From the NCBI GenBank assembly GCA_013396655.1, contig WBMV01002681.1:1612001-1676000 (forward strand): 64,000 nucleotides of DNA. The letters are read 5' to 3'. The notes under the pieces are model-generated. The model ran no database searches and had not been told where the DNA came from. It was given only the letters and a program-made list of their open reading frames with translations. Of the stretch, positions 38,276 through 53,049 are shown piece after piece. The first letter of the stretch is position 1; every line of letters starts with the position of its first letter. The position numbers and the translations under genes are program-made. The DNA is from Campylorhamphus procurvoides (Eukaryota > Chordata > Aves > Passeriformes > Dendrocolaptidae).

Positions 38276-41200
38276 AATGCCAAGAATCACACTCTTCTTG
38301 TCCAAAGATCAAGAAGATACTCAAGCACAATCTCACATGAAGTTTCTTTCACCTAAAGAAAGGGAAGAAATGAAGTAAGATTTTCAGAGGCACTCTGTTC
38401 TCCCTATTTTCTGTTATTTTTTAACAAAAAACTCCAGTGTCTTGGAGATTCTAAGCAGAATCCACATTTTACAGAAGATATTATAAACAACCAAGTTCAA
38501 AAGAGTAAATTATACAAACTGCAGAACAGCTTGAATTTTTAGCTTTCCTGCACTAAAGATGACTGTGTGGCCAGGCTCTAATTGTTCTGTTGACCTGGCT
38601 TTGCAGAAAGTACCCACACACTTAAACAAAAACTAATAGCAAGAGGTAAGACTTCTCCTGCCTAATCATTTCAACGAGATCACCTGAAGATGGTCTCAGA
38701 ACCACATGCATTCCAGTCAGTCAAACAAACCCTTAACTTAAAAAAGTTTCAAGGAGCATGGAAGAGACTTTCTGCCTTCAGCACAGTTCTTTCCTGATTC
38801 AGACAGAAAGAGACTATGACCTCTCTACACCTATGGCATCCTTCACACAACGTTACTGCCAACTGCAATGGCATAAGGCAGGTGGTTGCTTTAGCTATTG
38901 CTTTAAGCTGCTGATAAATCATTTCCCAGGGGAGGGACTGGAGCCATTGCACCTGCATGAATTCTCACAGACTACAAACACCTTTTTCCAGAGTCAACAA
39001 CATTAGCAATCAGCTCACAGAAGTGAATAATATCCCCTGTTTCCTTCCTGTACATCCTCTGGAACTGTCTTACCCACTCCAGTCTCTAAGAAACGAAACC
39101 TATGAATAGAGAGGCTTCAACATGGTTTTCTAAGGTATTTTAAGTTTGTGGTTAAAAAAACATTGTAATATTCAGAGCACAGTATTCCTTTTGGAATGGG
39201 TCTAATTTAGATGACAGCACAAGGAAACCTCAGAAGGCAGTTGCGCCCACATTTGATTCATTACCAGTATGCTACAGTTGCATTCCTCTTCTGAAAGATG
39301 GTTATCTTACATGAGGCCACGCAGCACACCAGCATCTGCTCACTGTTCTCCTCTGTTCTTCCCACTTTTCATCATCGTATATTCGTTTAATTCCTAGTCA
39401 TCTCATTTAAATTACAAGGCTGAGTATTGACATTCTGGTCTGTGTTCGCATAGCCCTTTGCAAGTTCATGTGCAGATCCTTAAGTAGGTCTTAAGTACAA
39501 CGTTCGTGCAAATACATCTACTAACTGGGAGAACACTGGTCCTATTACAAGTTCTAACATACTTTCTTCAGTGTTTCAGTCATTCTAATGTATTGTATAA
39601 CAAGAGTAATACACCTGCTGTTCCAATTCTAAGAACAAAGTCATCAGCAATATAATATGAATTTGCAATAAAATATTTTCAAACTCTACAACTGAACTTC
39701 TCTCTCAAAAAAAGAGAAACAGTCTGGCTTGGAAAAGTCAAACAAAATACAGTCAGTGGCTAGTCAAGGACAAGCTATTTCACAGTCAAAAATCCCTTCA
39801 AAACAAAGCTAATCCTAACCTTCACTAGATTGAGAGTTCTTCTGTTTAACTGTCTCTATCAGTGTCAAGTGTGGTTGCTCATTAGTATTCCCAGTGCTTG
39901 ACAAGTTTAGTTAATAGCCTAAAGCTCCATCTGTGATAGGCGGCATTTACTTAACAAGGAGATAGCCCAAAGGCTTCCGTAGGATTGCTTATTTCTGCTC
40001 ATGCTGTAGCAGGCCCCACAGATTTGGGGAAGGGAACAGATAGGATCTGTTCCTCCTTAGCTTACAGGAGAGGCTCTTTCTAAGAGGAAAGAGAATAAGA
40101 ATCTGAGTCAACACTTACTGAAATTGTTGGAAAGTCTCCCATTCTTTTCTGCGCACTATTTTTCCCCTCATCCCCATTTTAAATTCAAGATTTGATCCAG
40201 GTATATGTAAGTAAGTAAAATACATATTGTACTTCTGACTGCATACAGTAAATCAGATGCAAAACTTCAGTTTTGTCCTCTTCAGTTTAGTTCATTCTGT
40301 TGCCACATTGCTCTGGATGGGAAAAATCAGTTTAATAGACTTTATTGCTTGCTGTATGTATATACTGAAGGCATCTAATTCATTTTCTAAAAAAAACCTA
40401 AAAACCAACCTTCTTCAAACAACACCCCCACTGCACACACACATAATTTATTCATAATATATTTCCAAGTTTGTTGCAAGAAAGAATCTTCCAGTGGAAT
40501 AAATTTAAATTTTCCCTTTGAAAGGGTCTTAGCTAAATTGAGACTGTTCACAAAAAGATAAATATAGTTCTTAAGATAAACACATTTCTACTAGAACATT
40601 CAATTACAGTGTTACTGTAGTAACAGTGAGACATACTTGTACCTCATCACAGCTAAGGAAAAATAAGAGACGGATGACTGTCAGGCAAGTGCTGAAGCAA
40701 AGATCTCAGATCACATCCAAAAAGTGGTCAGATCAGCTGAGGTGGCATCCAGCAGTGTGACTGATATTCCAATAACTCACTTTGGTTTTCATTAAGCAAG
40801 GAATGCTGATTCACATAATTCAGCTGCCAGGTTTAGCCAGCTAAGCTACTACAGAATCATTTCCTCAACCTAGAACTGCCTGTGCACACAGTGCTGGACA
40901 CCATTAGTAGTCGTTTGCATCACACAGAACAAGTAGGAGTCCAAGGCACTTGCTACAAGGGATCCAGGGCCTACTGCACTTTGAGATACACAGAAAAAAC
41001 AGATTACCTCAGAATTCAATTTAAGTTCAGGAACAAAGTCTCTATACCTCTCCATCTGAAGGAAACTCCCAAAATTAATTATTTTAAGCACACTGACTGA
41101 GGAGGAGTGCAAAGCCCACCATTTTTCTAAAAATCCAGTTTCATTACTGTTTTGTTCAGGCTCCTTACAGGCCCCATTTGCCTCTGAAACATGCAATGCT

Positions 41201-42652
41201 TCACCTATGCAGAAAAGACCTGGGCTATTACAGCTGCCTGAACCAGTCTCGTGATACTGCTGAAATTACTTTACCTTCACTGTACCTTCCCATGTGCCAT
41301 AAAGTATACTGTCTGGGGGGAAAGTGGCCCATCCTTTCCTCCCAGGTATGCTAGAGCCACCCCAAGCACATTCCAGAGGGTGATAACAGACTTGGTCAAC
41401 AAATGAGGGCTGGAGATAAGTGCCAAGTCCACTGTACACAGCCAGGAAGGCACAGGGTCATAGTGCAGCAGTAACATCAAGACAATACAGCTCAAGGTGA
41501 AAGTCTTTGTAGTCACCATGGCAGATGACAGTCTAAAGATGTTGGAAAGTAAAGAGATAACTTCTTAGGCAGTGAAAAAGACTCCTCCATACATGCAAGT
41601 GGCTATTGCAGTGCTAAAAGATGCACCAGCATTGGACCCATATGCCTTCACAAACCATAGAAGGAAAGAGACTTCAAGATAAGTATTTTTGTTTCAAGCA
41701 GAAAGGACAATCTTTCCTTTGAAATTAATATTTTCTAACTGTTTATCCCCTTTAGTTTATATGATCAAATTCAGATTAGGTAGGATGAGAAAGACCCACT
41801 AAGATCACAGACATACCCAAGACAGACTAGTAAAACTGGAAGGTCCTTCCTTATCTGCAACTTCATGTTATGAGTAAAGGTTTTTTATTGTGGTATGATG
41901 CTTTAACTTCACTTACCTCCCCAACAAAATTATATCAGCATAAGCATTTTTTTCTGTTGTGATCACATCTACGACACCAATACACGTAACAACATTGCCA
42001 AGGTGTTTACCTGCCTCAATGCTTTGCCAGGTAAAGTTTCAAAGATGGAAGCACAAAGTCCAGCACATAAGAGATACAAGGACATCTTTGTTGGATCTGC
42101 CTTTATAATATCCCCTGCCAGAGAATGATTGCTGCAGAAAAGATTATAAAAAGAACAGGTGTATGAAATACTAACAGTGCAGTAAGACTAACAGCTGGGG
42201 ACAACAAGCAGGCAAGTCTCCCACGAGAAGGAGTGAGGGAGATATTCCCAAAGGCACTACTGATCCCTTACATTTGATCTTATCCCCCACATCAAAATCT
42301 ACATGCTGCTTTTTGGCAAGATGACAGGTAGATGGAGAACAAGTTAACTTCTCTATCAGTGGGATGGTTTGGCATGGTACAAGAGGCACGTATCCTTAAA
42401 ACTACAAAGTCAGAAGGCTTAGCAGAACCACCCTGTTTACTTAACAAAGTGACGTAAGCCACACAACCACAGCCTTTGTTCTTTCCTCCAGCTATCCCTG
42501 TTTTTCCTCAATGCCCTCCCACTAATTTCAAGTCCAGCAAAGTAATCTGTAAACCATAAAGCAGGTACTGCATCTTTTTAATGTCCAAGTGTGATCTGAG
42601 TAAGCACCAGGAGTACCTAATCATGATAAACCTGAATTCAGTTGTTGGCAAC

Positions 42653-42680
42653 TATATATACATATATGTGTGTATGTGTT
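42653..42680. repeat. (TA)n/(TG)n compound microsatellite
   Basis: Alternating TA passing into TG units (tatatata, catatatgtg, tgtatgtgt). Confidence 0.8.
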
Positions 42681-44801
42681 TTCCAGTTGATACATTCTGC
42701 TTTATGAAGTTGAGTATATTAAAGAAGTTATCATGCTTCACAAAGTATATATGAATATCTGTTTATACTAAGGAGTTACCAAACAATTAACAGATGGTGT
42801 TATACTATCGTAAGTTCCATTCTTTATGGAGATTGCTGATAAAAATGGTGAGGCTTCCTATTTATGTGTTTAAGACATGCTACTCACACTTGTAACAAGA
42901 TTATGGCATCTATTAATCAATTCTATTGAGGATAAATTCCTGATTTATGAAGTGTGACAGAAAAAACAGTTGCCTAATACAACAGCAGACTAAGCAGAAC
43001 ATAACTCAACAGACATTTGTCTGTATACCACAAGACAGACAATTAGGATAAAGAGAATCATACCAGTTCTTTTTATTATTATTATATTTTACGTCCCAGC
43101 AGGCTTGTTTTCAGTAATTTCAAGATCTTTTATCATTACACTACACAAAAAGATATAGAAATCACAATAAAGTTGGCCAGATTTGAAGGCAAGTCACATC
43201 CCTCAGCTAAGATTGTTTTCACTTTGGATAATATAGCAGAACATTATCTGCTTTATATCTATTTTTTTTGTCTAAATACATATAGAAAAAGCAAGACTGG
43301 GAGAAAGGCTATGAAGGACCAAATATGGGCTGTGATTGTTTGTATTTATAAAACAATGATTACATTACTAGTATTTTCTACACATAAGCCCAGGTATACG
43401 GCCTGATACAGGCAGCACCACAGAAGACAAGTGGGTGAGCCCCAAGTTGAGGTCTGGTTGGGCAGGGGGAACAGGGATGTTTTGGATAGCAGGCAATTCC
43501 CCTGGCTGGCAGCACTGCCAGGGAGGCTAAGGAACATGCAGCATTCAATGGGAACAGCCCAAGCTCCTAGTGCTGTCACAATAAGGTGTTAATTTAGAAG
43601 GCAGTGAGGAGGCTGAAACTTCCTTAAGTACACACCCACATATCTTTAAACCCTAATAAATCCACATATAGGAAGTGAGACGATGGCTTACCATGAAAGA
43701 GGGATCTCATCTGTAAGTTCCAGTTTACATAGTCACAAGAGATAGGGAGGCCTCAAGAGTGAGTCATCAGTTCCCATGGGTCAGATGTGACTAGCAAGAC
43801 AGGCAAATGCTCTTTGCCAGAGCACCTCCTCATGCTGTAGTGAGGGCACCCAAACTGTTCAAGACACTTGGAAGTGGCACCTCACAGGCAACTGTTTGGC
43901 CTGTCCAGGAGCCCAGATGCAGTAACAGGTATTTTCCAGCCCTGGGAGCAGCCACTGCTGCCTCTTGCTTTATGGACTGCCCTGCCCACAGGGAAAGGGA
44001 GAGAAAGGAGAGGCTCTTGTGCCAGGAGACATCAATTGCATTCTCTTTCCCTGGATTACTAGGTAATCAATTACTAATCAAAGAATTTGACAGACTGACA
44101 ATAGCCAACACTGTCATTACTGTCTTTGTAGATTTCTATCCACCACAAAAGAAGCTACAGCCTACCTCCTTCAGAAGGAAAATAAATACCATCTGAGCCA
44201 ACGAAATAATGTCTCACTTCAAGCATTCAATTCAAAAACTTAATGAAACAAAGTAGAAGTGACATTTTGCTTTGTAATCACTACAAGCTTTCGTATACAT
44301 CTAAAATTTTCTAGGCAAGAAGTGAGCTGACCGAGGTGATTTGAGAAGCTGTCAGCAGACAATATCAGTTCAGAAACTAGATATGAAATTTGAAGAAAAG
44401 GAATTTCACTTTCAATCAGAATTGAAGTTGCAGCCTTGCTTTATATGGAAGTCAGGTACTCTGTATGTTGAACAATCCCATGTTAATTGAAGATGCAGAG
44501 CTTTAAGAGAAGGGACATAGATATGAGTTAAGTAAGCATGATATTTAAAAGATTTCATATTTTTTCCCTACAGAATTGGTGGATGAACAAGAAGAGGAAA
44601 AGGAAGAAGAATAGGTACAATTAAGATCAAGACTTGCCTTCCTTAAGTACATCACAAAATAGTTAAGCAGGTTGAGGTACCATAGTATGACCCTTAGAAC
44701 AAACAGTTTCTTTTCCTGAACCACCATGATGTCTCTAGGCTTTGTTTTCCAGTCTTCAGAGAAGGATCAAAATCTCATCCCTCTGTCCTTGCAGGTTAGG
44801 A

Positions 44802-44868
44802 TAAAAAAAATCCCAACCCCCAAAAAAACAATCAGAACATTAAAAAACAACAAACAAACAAAAAACCA
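44802..44868 (+). repeat. A/C-rich low-complexity tract
   Basis: A runs separated by C-rich triplets, ending in aacaaacaaacaaaaaacc. Simple repeat without recognisable retroposon body. Confidence 0.75.
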
Positions 44869-47700
44869 GACCTCTACACCAAAAACCTGAAACAGAAAAA
44901 CTATTCTTCACCTCTTTGACAGTCATCACATCTCGTAATTGACCTCACAAACTGCCTGGTACCCTAGAAATTTTAAAATGTAATAAGACCTTTCACCCTC
45001 TGATTTTACTCTTTTTCCTTTCAAGATAGTTGTTTAGAAGTTTAAAAGAGCCTACAAAATTTCACTGCTCTGCAAAAACAAGCTCATATCCTGATCAGTG
45101 AATCAGACACCAAATCACCACAAGTACAGCAATTGCATACTTGCAGTTTTAAGAACCTTAGAATCATTGCTTTGAAACTAAAAAAAAATGCCATCAGTAG
45201 ACTACAGTGACATAACAGAAGAAAATATCAAAATGGCAATCTTATGAAACCTTTGTCGATTAAGGCAGATACTGTTAAGGACTATCTTCGCTTCTTATTT
45301 CTGCTTAAAACAATTCCAGGTCTTTAGCTTGGTGTTGGCAGGCAGTATGACCAATGATACCTGTCTAGGAAAGCGTTCAAGTCTTTTTTTTAACCCAGAT
45401 TTTCCAGACAAAAAAAAAGTATCATTTTATTGAATTGTGTTTCATGCATGTTGTTGTTAGTCAGCAAACATCAAGGCTCTGACTTCATGATCCAGAATTC
45501 TTCAGCAGCGAGAGCACTAATTTAAGGTATTCCCACCATTCAGCTCTATCTTTTGAATTTTCTGCATGGCCTCCTCCAGCTCTGCTGCCATACAAGTCCA
45601 GCCAGCTGCAGTCTGAACTGATAATCTGGAAGATAACCCAGAAATTTTGCTAAAACCAGATCAGCTCACTGTGAGGCCATAATATAGCTACACGGGCAGC
45701 TGTACCAGTACAGCTACTGGATGCAAAGTAACATTTGTATTGAATACTTCATACTGTAAAGATGCAGCCAAAAACCCTGACTGTTTACAATTTTTAAAAC
45801 AATTTTTAAACTTTTCTTTCTCATCCTATGCATATACAGAAGTCAAAGAGTGCACTTAAAAAGTAAAATAAAATCTTGCCTTAATATTGAGCTTAATAAA
45901 AAAATACACCATAATCAAAAGATTGAATAAACCCCCCAAGTTACCTTTAAAGATCACTAAAAAAGCTGATAAGGAAATGCTAATACTGGAAATAACATTC
46001 TTAAAAGACTGAAAACTTTGATTACAGGAAAGCCCTTATCCAGACAATATTCCCCTGGGAGAAGCAGCACTCCACTGTATTATATCCCTTTCACTTCATC
46101 ACAATGAAGACATTTAAAAATTGTTAGTACTTGGAAGCTACAGCAAACTTTCTAACAGGAGACACTGAAGGAGCTTGCCACAAAAAGGCCAGGCACACAT
46201 GACAAACCACAGAAATAGCACTGAGTTTTGTGGAAGCACTAGGAAAAAAGGTCAAGTATATATTCCCCAGACCAGACCTCTCCACGTGCCTTGGACAAGC
46301 AGTGAGAAGGAGCAGATCTGCCTCCTTGTATCAAGAATCCTGAGGAAACATCCCCCATACAACAGAGTAAGATCTGCATGGAGCTGGTCTCCAGCACTAC
46401 CTACTGAGGCTGGGGAGAAGCATCACATCAGCCACTAGCTGATCAGCCACTATGCCAGCTCATCCCCTTACACTCCGGACATCACACTGCTGCGGACTGA
46501 GTACATAGGCTGGGCTCTCTCACTCCTCCTGAGGTATGACAGCTCTACAGGAGCAGAGGACTTTGGACCACAGGGCTGCCTCCACAAGCTGCAGCTGCAC
46601 ATGGCTGCACACTAAGGGTAGACTCCAGGTATGTTGGCACACGGACAGTCAGGGGACCTGAGGCCATGCTAAGGAAAGGCAGGACAACCTGGTGTTACTG
46701 GCATACAGCCTGGGACAGAGCAGAACCTCTATCCCAGTCACTCAGATGCAGTGAGTTCCTGAGGGACCTTACTCTCCCGCCACTTTGTTCTCCTTTCCCC
46801 TAGAGGAGAGGATCCATCTCTCCTGAGATGGACCAAAGCCCCTCCAAACACTTATCAGCCCAAGAGTCACTGGTGAAAGTATCCAAATAGGAATCCTAAG
46901 AAATATTCACTGCTTTCTTTCCATGTCAACTTTAGCAAAATATGGACCATTTCACCAAACCAGCACAAACTGAAACAGAGCACCACAGTGCACAATGAGC
47001 CCCAATTGCCAGCACTGATAGCCATCCCACCACCAGTCCTTGGGGGAGACAGAAACATTGCATGGTTCAACTCCTGTTATGCAATAGCTCACGTCAGAGT
47101 GGCTTTAATCACTTTCCCGAGGAGAGATTGTGAGCAGCATGACACGTTTTGGAGCCCATGAGGTCAGATGAAGCCTCTGGCTGGTCAGGCAAAGGAGAGT
47201 GATGGTGGCACTGCTCTGAAAGACAGGGGCACCAATGCTGACCATCTCTAGTTCTAGATGTCACTGAGAGCTGACCAAAGAAATGCAGCAAAAGGGTTCT
47301 TCAAACATGGTAACAACAAATTAGTTACTACCCTCCCCATAAAAATGTTCCTCAAGAGATTCTATCCTAGTTTTCCATTCCTTATGGAAGAATAGGAAGA
47401 CAGTGTTTTCTTTGAGCTCTTTAAAGGCAAGAAAGGGATTCCCATCATGGAGCTAGGTAAGGCAGACTCCCAAGAGAGTTTATCAAAAGAAAGATTCCCA
47501 GCTGCCAGTGCACAAGCCCTGGCTTTAAAACAAAAGTAACCCAACATCTATATTGACTCAGGATGTTGAATGAAAGGAGTGCTCCTGTGCTTGCCAGCTA
47601 GCTCACCACCAGCCCTGTTTTCCATCAAACTTTACTGCTGCAGGCCACTGAACTTAATGGTTTGATAGAAATAGCACAACTTTAGTTCACTCTGGACAAA

Positions 47701-47819
47701 AGAATAAACAAACAAAAAAACACCTCACAAAACCCCCAAACAAACTAACCAACAACCCAAATGAAACAAACAAAAACCACAAAAAAAATGCCCCACAAAA
47801 TCCCACCCCCACCTCCCAC
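47701..47819 (+). repeat. Long A/C-rich low-complexity tract
   Basis: About 120 bases made almost entirely of A and C (aacaaac, aacccccaaac, aaccaacaaccc and similar), with a few T and G. It is the longest of the A/C tracts in the window. A T/G-rich counterpart follows near 47908-47932. Confidence 0.8.
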
Positions 47820-49344
47820 TCTCTAAAGTGTCACTATTGCCAAACAAAATTTGGAGTTACTTCTTAAATAAACTGGTTTTTGAGGGGCTAGAGGTGGCGA
47901 TCATTTGTTTTGGTTTTTTGTTGTTTTTTTAACAATAGCTCTCAAGCATTATCATATATTTTTGCAGACTGCATGTTTTTTTAGTGGTTTGTTTAAGTCT
48001 TTGCTCCCACATCTCTACTTTTCAGTTTGCAATAATCACTCAAAAAGAAATCAATAGCCCAACAATCTACATATTAGAAATTAGATGAACACTTGCTGGA
48101 TTCCCAGTCCTAGGAACAGGAAAACTCCTTAACACTCTACCCAAAATATCTAAGTGTAACCTTGTTGGTTCTCTAGTCCTTTGCAAGAACAGACCCCTGC
48201 ACCATTCTCCTCTTCTTCAGTACTGAAAATTCTGAATGCCAGTGCAACCACTTACTAGTGCTGAATTTTCTGCTATGCATTATTAATTTGTTGCCACAGG
48301 CCTGAGAATCAACAGGTAAAGGCTTTCTAAGCACATCTGCAGTGGAAGAGGTACAGCGAGCTATCAAGCACAATGCAGCTTTCCAGCACTAGTCTCAGTT
48401 CCAGTTTCAACATCTTCACAACCCGGTTTAATTCACACAATACACAAAGTGAACAGGATATTTAGGGAAGCAGATAATACCTGCTTTGCAGGCTATGTAC
48501 AGTTCTTCTTTCACTAGAGATAACCAATAGGATGTCATAGCACCTGGTCTCACATCAGAGATAAGCCTCCAGGAGGTACACCCTTACTGTGCTTTCAATA
48601 AGGATATGGTGATTTAGGGGATGCAGATCTCCCAGTAAAACTTAGAAACTGCTTTCTTTTAAGATCAACCAATTACCTCAACAAAACAAAGTCTCACACT
48701 TTCCCCCCAGCTTACAGAAATAAACAACATGCTCAGTTTAATGATTCACTAAAAAATCAAAGCTCATAACACTATATCCTAAAATCTCTACTTTCAAGGT
48801 CTCTTCCTCCCTCTGCCAAAGTTCCCAATGTTTCAGTTTGGCTTCCTAAAAGAATAAGTTATATGTAATTCCAGAACAATGTCAGTATTGGCTTTTGAAC
48901 CCTCTAAGCAGCAAAAAGTTTGACCATTATAGATCCTTTAGAAAACATTAAACTATTACAGTTTTCACAACACAGAGACAAGGAAGTCCCTTTTTCATAC
49001 CTCTTCCAAAGTCAGGAGGTTCTCACCACAAAGGCTTTCAGTTACTCAAACCTTGTTAGACAGAAGGAAAGCTGGAGACACCATAGTAGTTTATAATTTC
49101 CTTTGCTTACAGAGCTCCTTATTCACATCTTGGTTCTCTGCCAAGGTCAGTCCTAAAACCAGCTAGCAAAGTTCCTTTCACCAAATCCATCTCACCCTCT
49201 AATAATTTTGGACTGATTGCCAGTAGCCTTTCTGTGGTCACAACCAGAGTGATTGCAACTCCCAACACCTGCAGAAGCAGACACAGGTGCTGCTAGATTC
49301 AATTACAGTATCAATGATCAGGTAGGGATTTACTTGCATTTTCC

Positions 49345-49373
49345 AAAAAAAAAAAAAAAAAAAGGAAAAAAAA
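49345..49373 (+). repeat. Poly(A) tract, A19 plus interrupted A run
   Basis: Nineteen consecutive A, then GG and eight more A. It could be a retroposon tail or a plain homopolymer; the sequence upstream is not recognised. Confidence 0.85.
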
Positions 49374-52300
49374 TTAACACCTAAAAGCTTTTCTAGGTGA
49401 CAGTTTTGTTGCACAATTCTATAGCCTTATCTCACACCCACTGAATTCAATGGAAAAGCTACCTTTGCATGCACAAGTAGCTTCACTGAGCCATAAAACA
49501 CTGTAAGAGGAAGTAATTTGTTTTACAATTTCTCTAACAAGAATATCTGGACTGTGAAATGCGGTCTTCATGGTAAATAAAATGTTTCACTGCACTGTTT
49601 AAAATATATATTATTTAATATATTGGTCTTTCTGTTTTCCTTCTGCAAATAGTGTTTCTATTGAGCAACACACAGAAGCCCTTGGGGTGGGTGTGCTAAG
49701 ACAAAGCATTGCATGAGGCTCTCAGCTGCCATACATTGACACAGATTTCAAATGGCAGACACCTGCATTTTCCAACAGTGTGGCTGGCACAGGTTTTGAG
49801 CTATCATTTCACATATAAATATAGACAGTTGGTGTAAAAGGCAGGTGTCTATATTTGAGTTAATCAGCTTATGCTTTCTTAGAGCAGAAACAAGTCACAA
49901 CATATGGCAATTTATCTGACCTGCCTTAGATACTACTGAACTAAGATGGATCATACCACAGATGAACTTTTAAAAGACCTAGAGATGCATAAATTGGACA
50001 AGAATGCCTAATTTTTAGAGGTCTAATATTAAGTAAAATGAATTCTGAGTGCTGTGCCTGTATTACACTAAAAACACACAGCACTGCGCCTGTGAGAGCA
50101 CTATAGGTGTGGTAAACTTCCCATAGGAAATTAGTTTAAGTGGGAGGGTACTCTAAAATTGTCCCACAGCATTTGACATAAGAAAAAAAGATTATTTTTT
50201 TTTCCAACTGTCTAGGGTTTGTGCCCTTTATAAAACTGGCCAGGCAAAGTGAGAGTGAAGATTATGTCTCATCTTCTGAGCAGATCAATGCTCCCTGGTA
50301 AGGAAGTGCAAGAGCTGCTTTGTGCAGGCATGTATGTGCACATGAAATGAATGCAAAGCAAGAATACAGTACTGCAGATTCAAACAGTTGGATTCTATAC
50401 CCCCTATGCAGAGGCTTAAGTGAATCCATAAGGAAAAAGCCAGAAGTGATTTAGGTCAGACAAAAGCCATCATTAATACAGGATCCCTGTATTAATTCTA
50501 CCTTTAAGAATAAAATGTGCATCTATGCAAGAAAATATTATGCCCAGACAAACTATGCCCTGAGTAGCCCTCAGGATAATTTCAGGGTTATCTAGAAGGG
50601 ATGAGCACACATCAAAAGATTCAGCACTTCTACTGAGAAAGGAGCTTGCTCAATTTATTTTCTTTTCTTTTCATAGTTCAGAAAACAGCCTGGAAATTTT
50701 ACAAGCATGGGATTTTTCTTTTTCACAAGATGGAGAAAATCCTGCATTTGATTTACTTTTACACATAACTACTGTTAATAAAATGTACTTCATGAATGAC
50801 AGGACTTGAAATTGCATATTAAAGAAACTAAGGAAAGACACGTTCACGTTTCTGTTCTCTGTATATGTCCAATCCTACAACTGACACTGATGAGAGAATT
50901 TCACTCACTATGAATGAGCTCCTCAAGTTTGTGGATTGTGTGTAGTCCTGATTTGCAAATGATAACAATTGCAACATTTAACTTTAGGAAAAAATTTCAA
51001 AGGTTTCCCTTTGGAACTATGAGTTCACACCATTTCATTTCAATAAACAAAATTATCTTTGAGATAGAAATGGCAGCAAAACACAATAAGCTTATTTTTT
51101 GTTTATTTACATTTCCCTCTAATACAAATTTTTTTTTAATGTGCTATAAGGCAAAATTAACCATCTGTGCCAAGTTCCAGACAAGTATGAAATTTTAAGG
51201 CTTATTATGTTATTAAGCTTGTGAAATAAGGATCTATATTTGTAAAAGAAGTGCTGACACAACCTGAACTCTGAGCAGTGGTAATGCCACCACAAGAGCA
51301 TGGTTCACATGCAGTATAAACAGCCCAGATCACCTTATCCTAATAAAATGAAAGATCTAAAATAAAGGAAATAATTTCAGAGAATCATATTTCTAGTGTT
51401 GCCATGTTTGCAGTCACATTTAGATTTAAAAGATGGGAAAACCTGAATCTATTCATAGGTTCTCAAGTTACACCCACAAAACAGAATACCAGTGAAATTC
51501 TCACAAACAGGGTTTGCAAGAATACAACAGAAGTGTGTAGGTAGGTGCATGTGCCTGGATGGATTACATATGTAATCAACATATAAAGCTGTACAATACT
51601 GAAAATAATAAATTGTTGTGAATGGGTAAGGGTGGAAAGTGCATTTTACATGGATTATCTGCCCTAGTTCCTGTTCTTATTTTTGGAAAGCAATCAGCTC
51701 TTCGTGAGAACTCAGCACCACGCTGAGCCACCCTGGGGCTTTTCATGGCCCAGCCCTTCACTTTGCATTATCATCTGTTAGCAGCCACATCCTGTGCAGA
51801 CTGATTCATTACAGCCAAGAAAGGCTGTGAGAACAGGAGACCCTCTGAATCCTGAGGTCTGAAATCACTCTAACATACTTCTTTCACTGTGCTATATAAA
51901 ATAATGCTATCTTTTCAAACGCATTTTCAGTGATTTTTGTAACTATTCCAAATAAAAGCTTATTTTAAGACAATATGTTATTTTAACTCGAGATCTTTGC
52001 AAAGTCACCTTTACTTGAAAATTCTCATATGCCTGATTTGGAAGACCATATATTCATCCCGATTTAATTTAAACATAAAACCAAATAATTTTTGAGTTCT
52101 TTTGCTTAATGGTTTGGTCAAATGCAAACAAATATCAGGTATTCATAAATCAATCCAGTTTATGAATATTCATTGAAGTATATGAAATACATTATTATTT
52201 GCAACTATGGTAATATTTTTGTTTTCTGTGAAGCTGAAGCACATATGGTCAGAGATAATACATGATGGTGAACTTGTATTTTTAAGCTCTCAAATTATTT

Positions 52301-53033
52301 CTTAAATAGTATGATCTTCTGATACATAACTATTGAACCCAATTATCCTGCAAGTCAATCAGAGAATCTGAATGTGTTATAGTCTTTCCTCTACTTTTAA
52401 TTTCACTGTATTTCTGTAATATCTTAATATCTCCCAGCACTTTTAAGGATTAATTTAAATGTAAGAGCAACTATGACATTCTTGTTTTACATATAGATGA
52501 AAAGACTTTAAGGATAAAATGACCAACACTCAGTGCCTGGGCTGAATGTACCAATCTTCCAGTTTCCAGCACTAACACTGGTATTTTAGCACTGAATTAC
52601 ATGTTTTGATGTATTTGTTTTAAAGTTGCAGCGTACGGCTGAGTCTTTGTACAGAATTTTTTCAGTGTCCCATCACAATTACAGCAATAGCAGGACATAA
52701 GCAAACATTGTATATAATGAAGTTTTATGACAGAGTGGCAGAAACACAGTTGCTGAACCATGTAGAAACACTGCTGGTACCAGTGCTACCACAGGACACA
52801 GTGAGGGATGTCTATTGATGTTGCAATAGGAGAGCTGTCAGAAAGCATCAGTGTGGGCTCAGTCCATGAATCGCATTTGTCTCCAGTGTAACATGACTGA
52901 TTACAGTTAAATTACAGTTACTTTAAATGTACAAGTCAATTTCCTCAGCTAATTAAAATCAGAGAGGCTGGTCTTTCTAAAGTTAGCAAAATTCAGCTCC
53001 TATACAAATTACAGTATAAACAAGAAAAATGGA

Positions 53034-53049
53034 ATATATATATATATAT
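53034..53049. repeat. (AT)n microsatellite
   Basis: Uninterrupted alternating AT for about 16 bases. Confidence 0.85.

Noticed and set aside
43807..44196. A 129-codon plus-strand frame
   Set aside because: No homology I recognise and no splice or promoter context.
49430..49500. 'cccactgaattcaatggaaa' resembling a block found in some ancient amniote repeats
   Set aside because: The match is one short block with no supporting flanks, too little to call an element.
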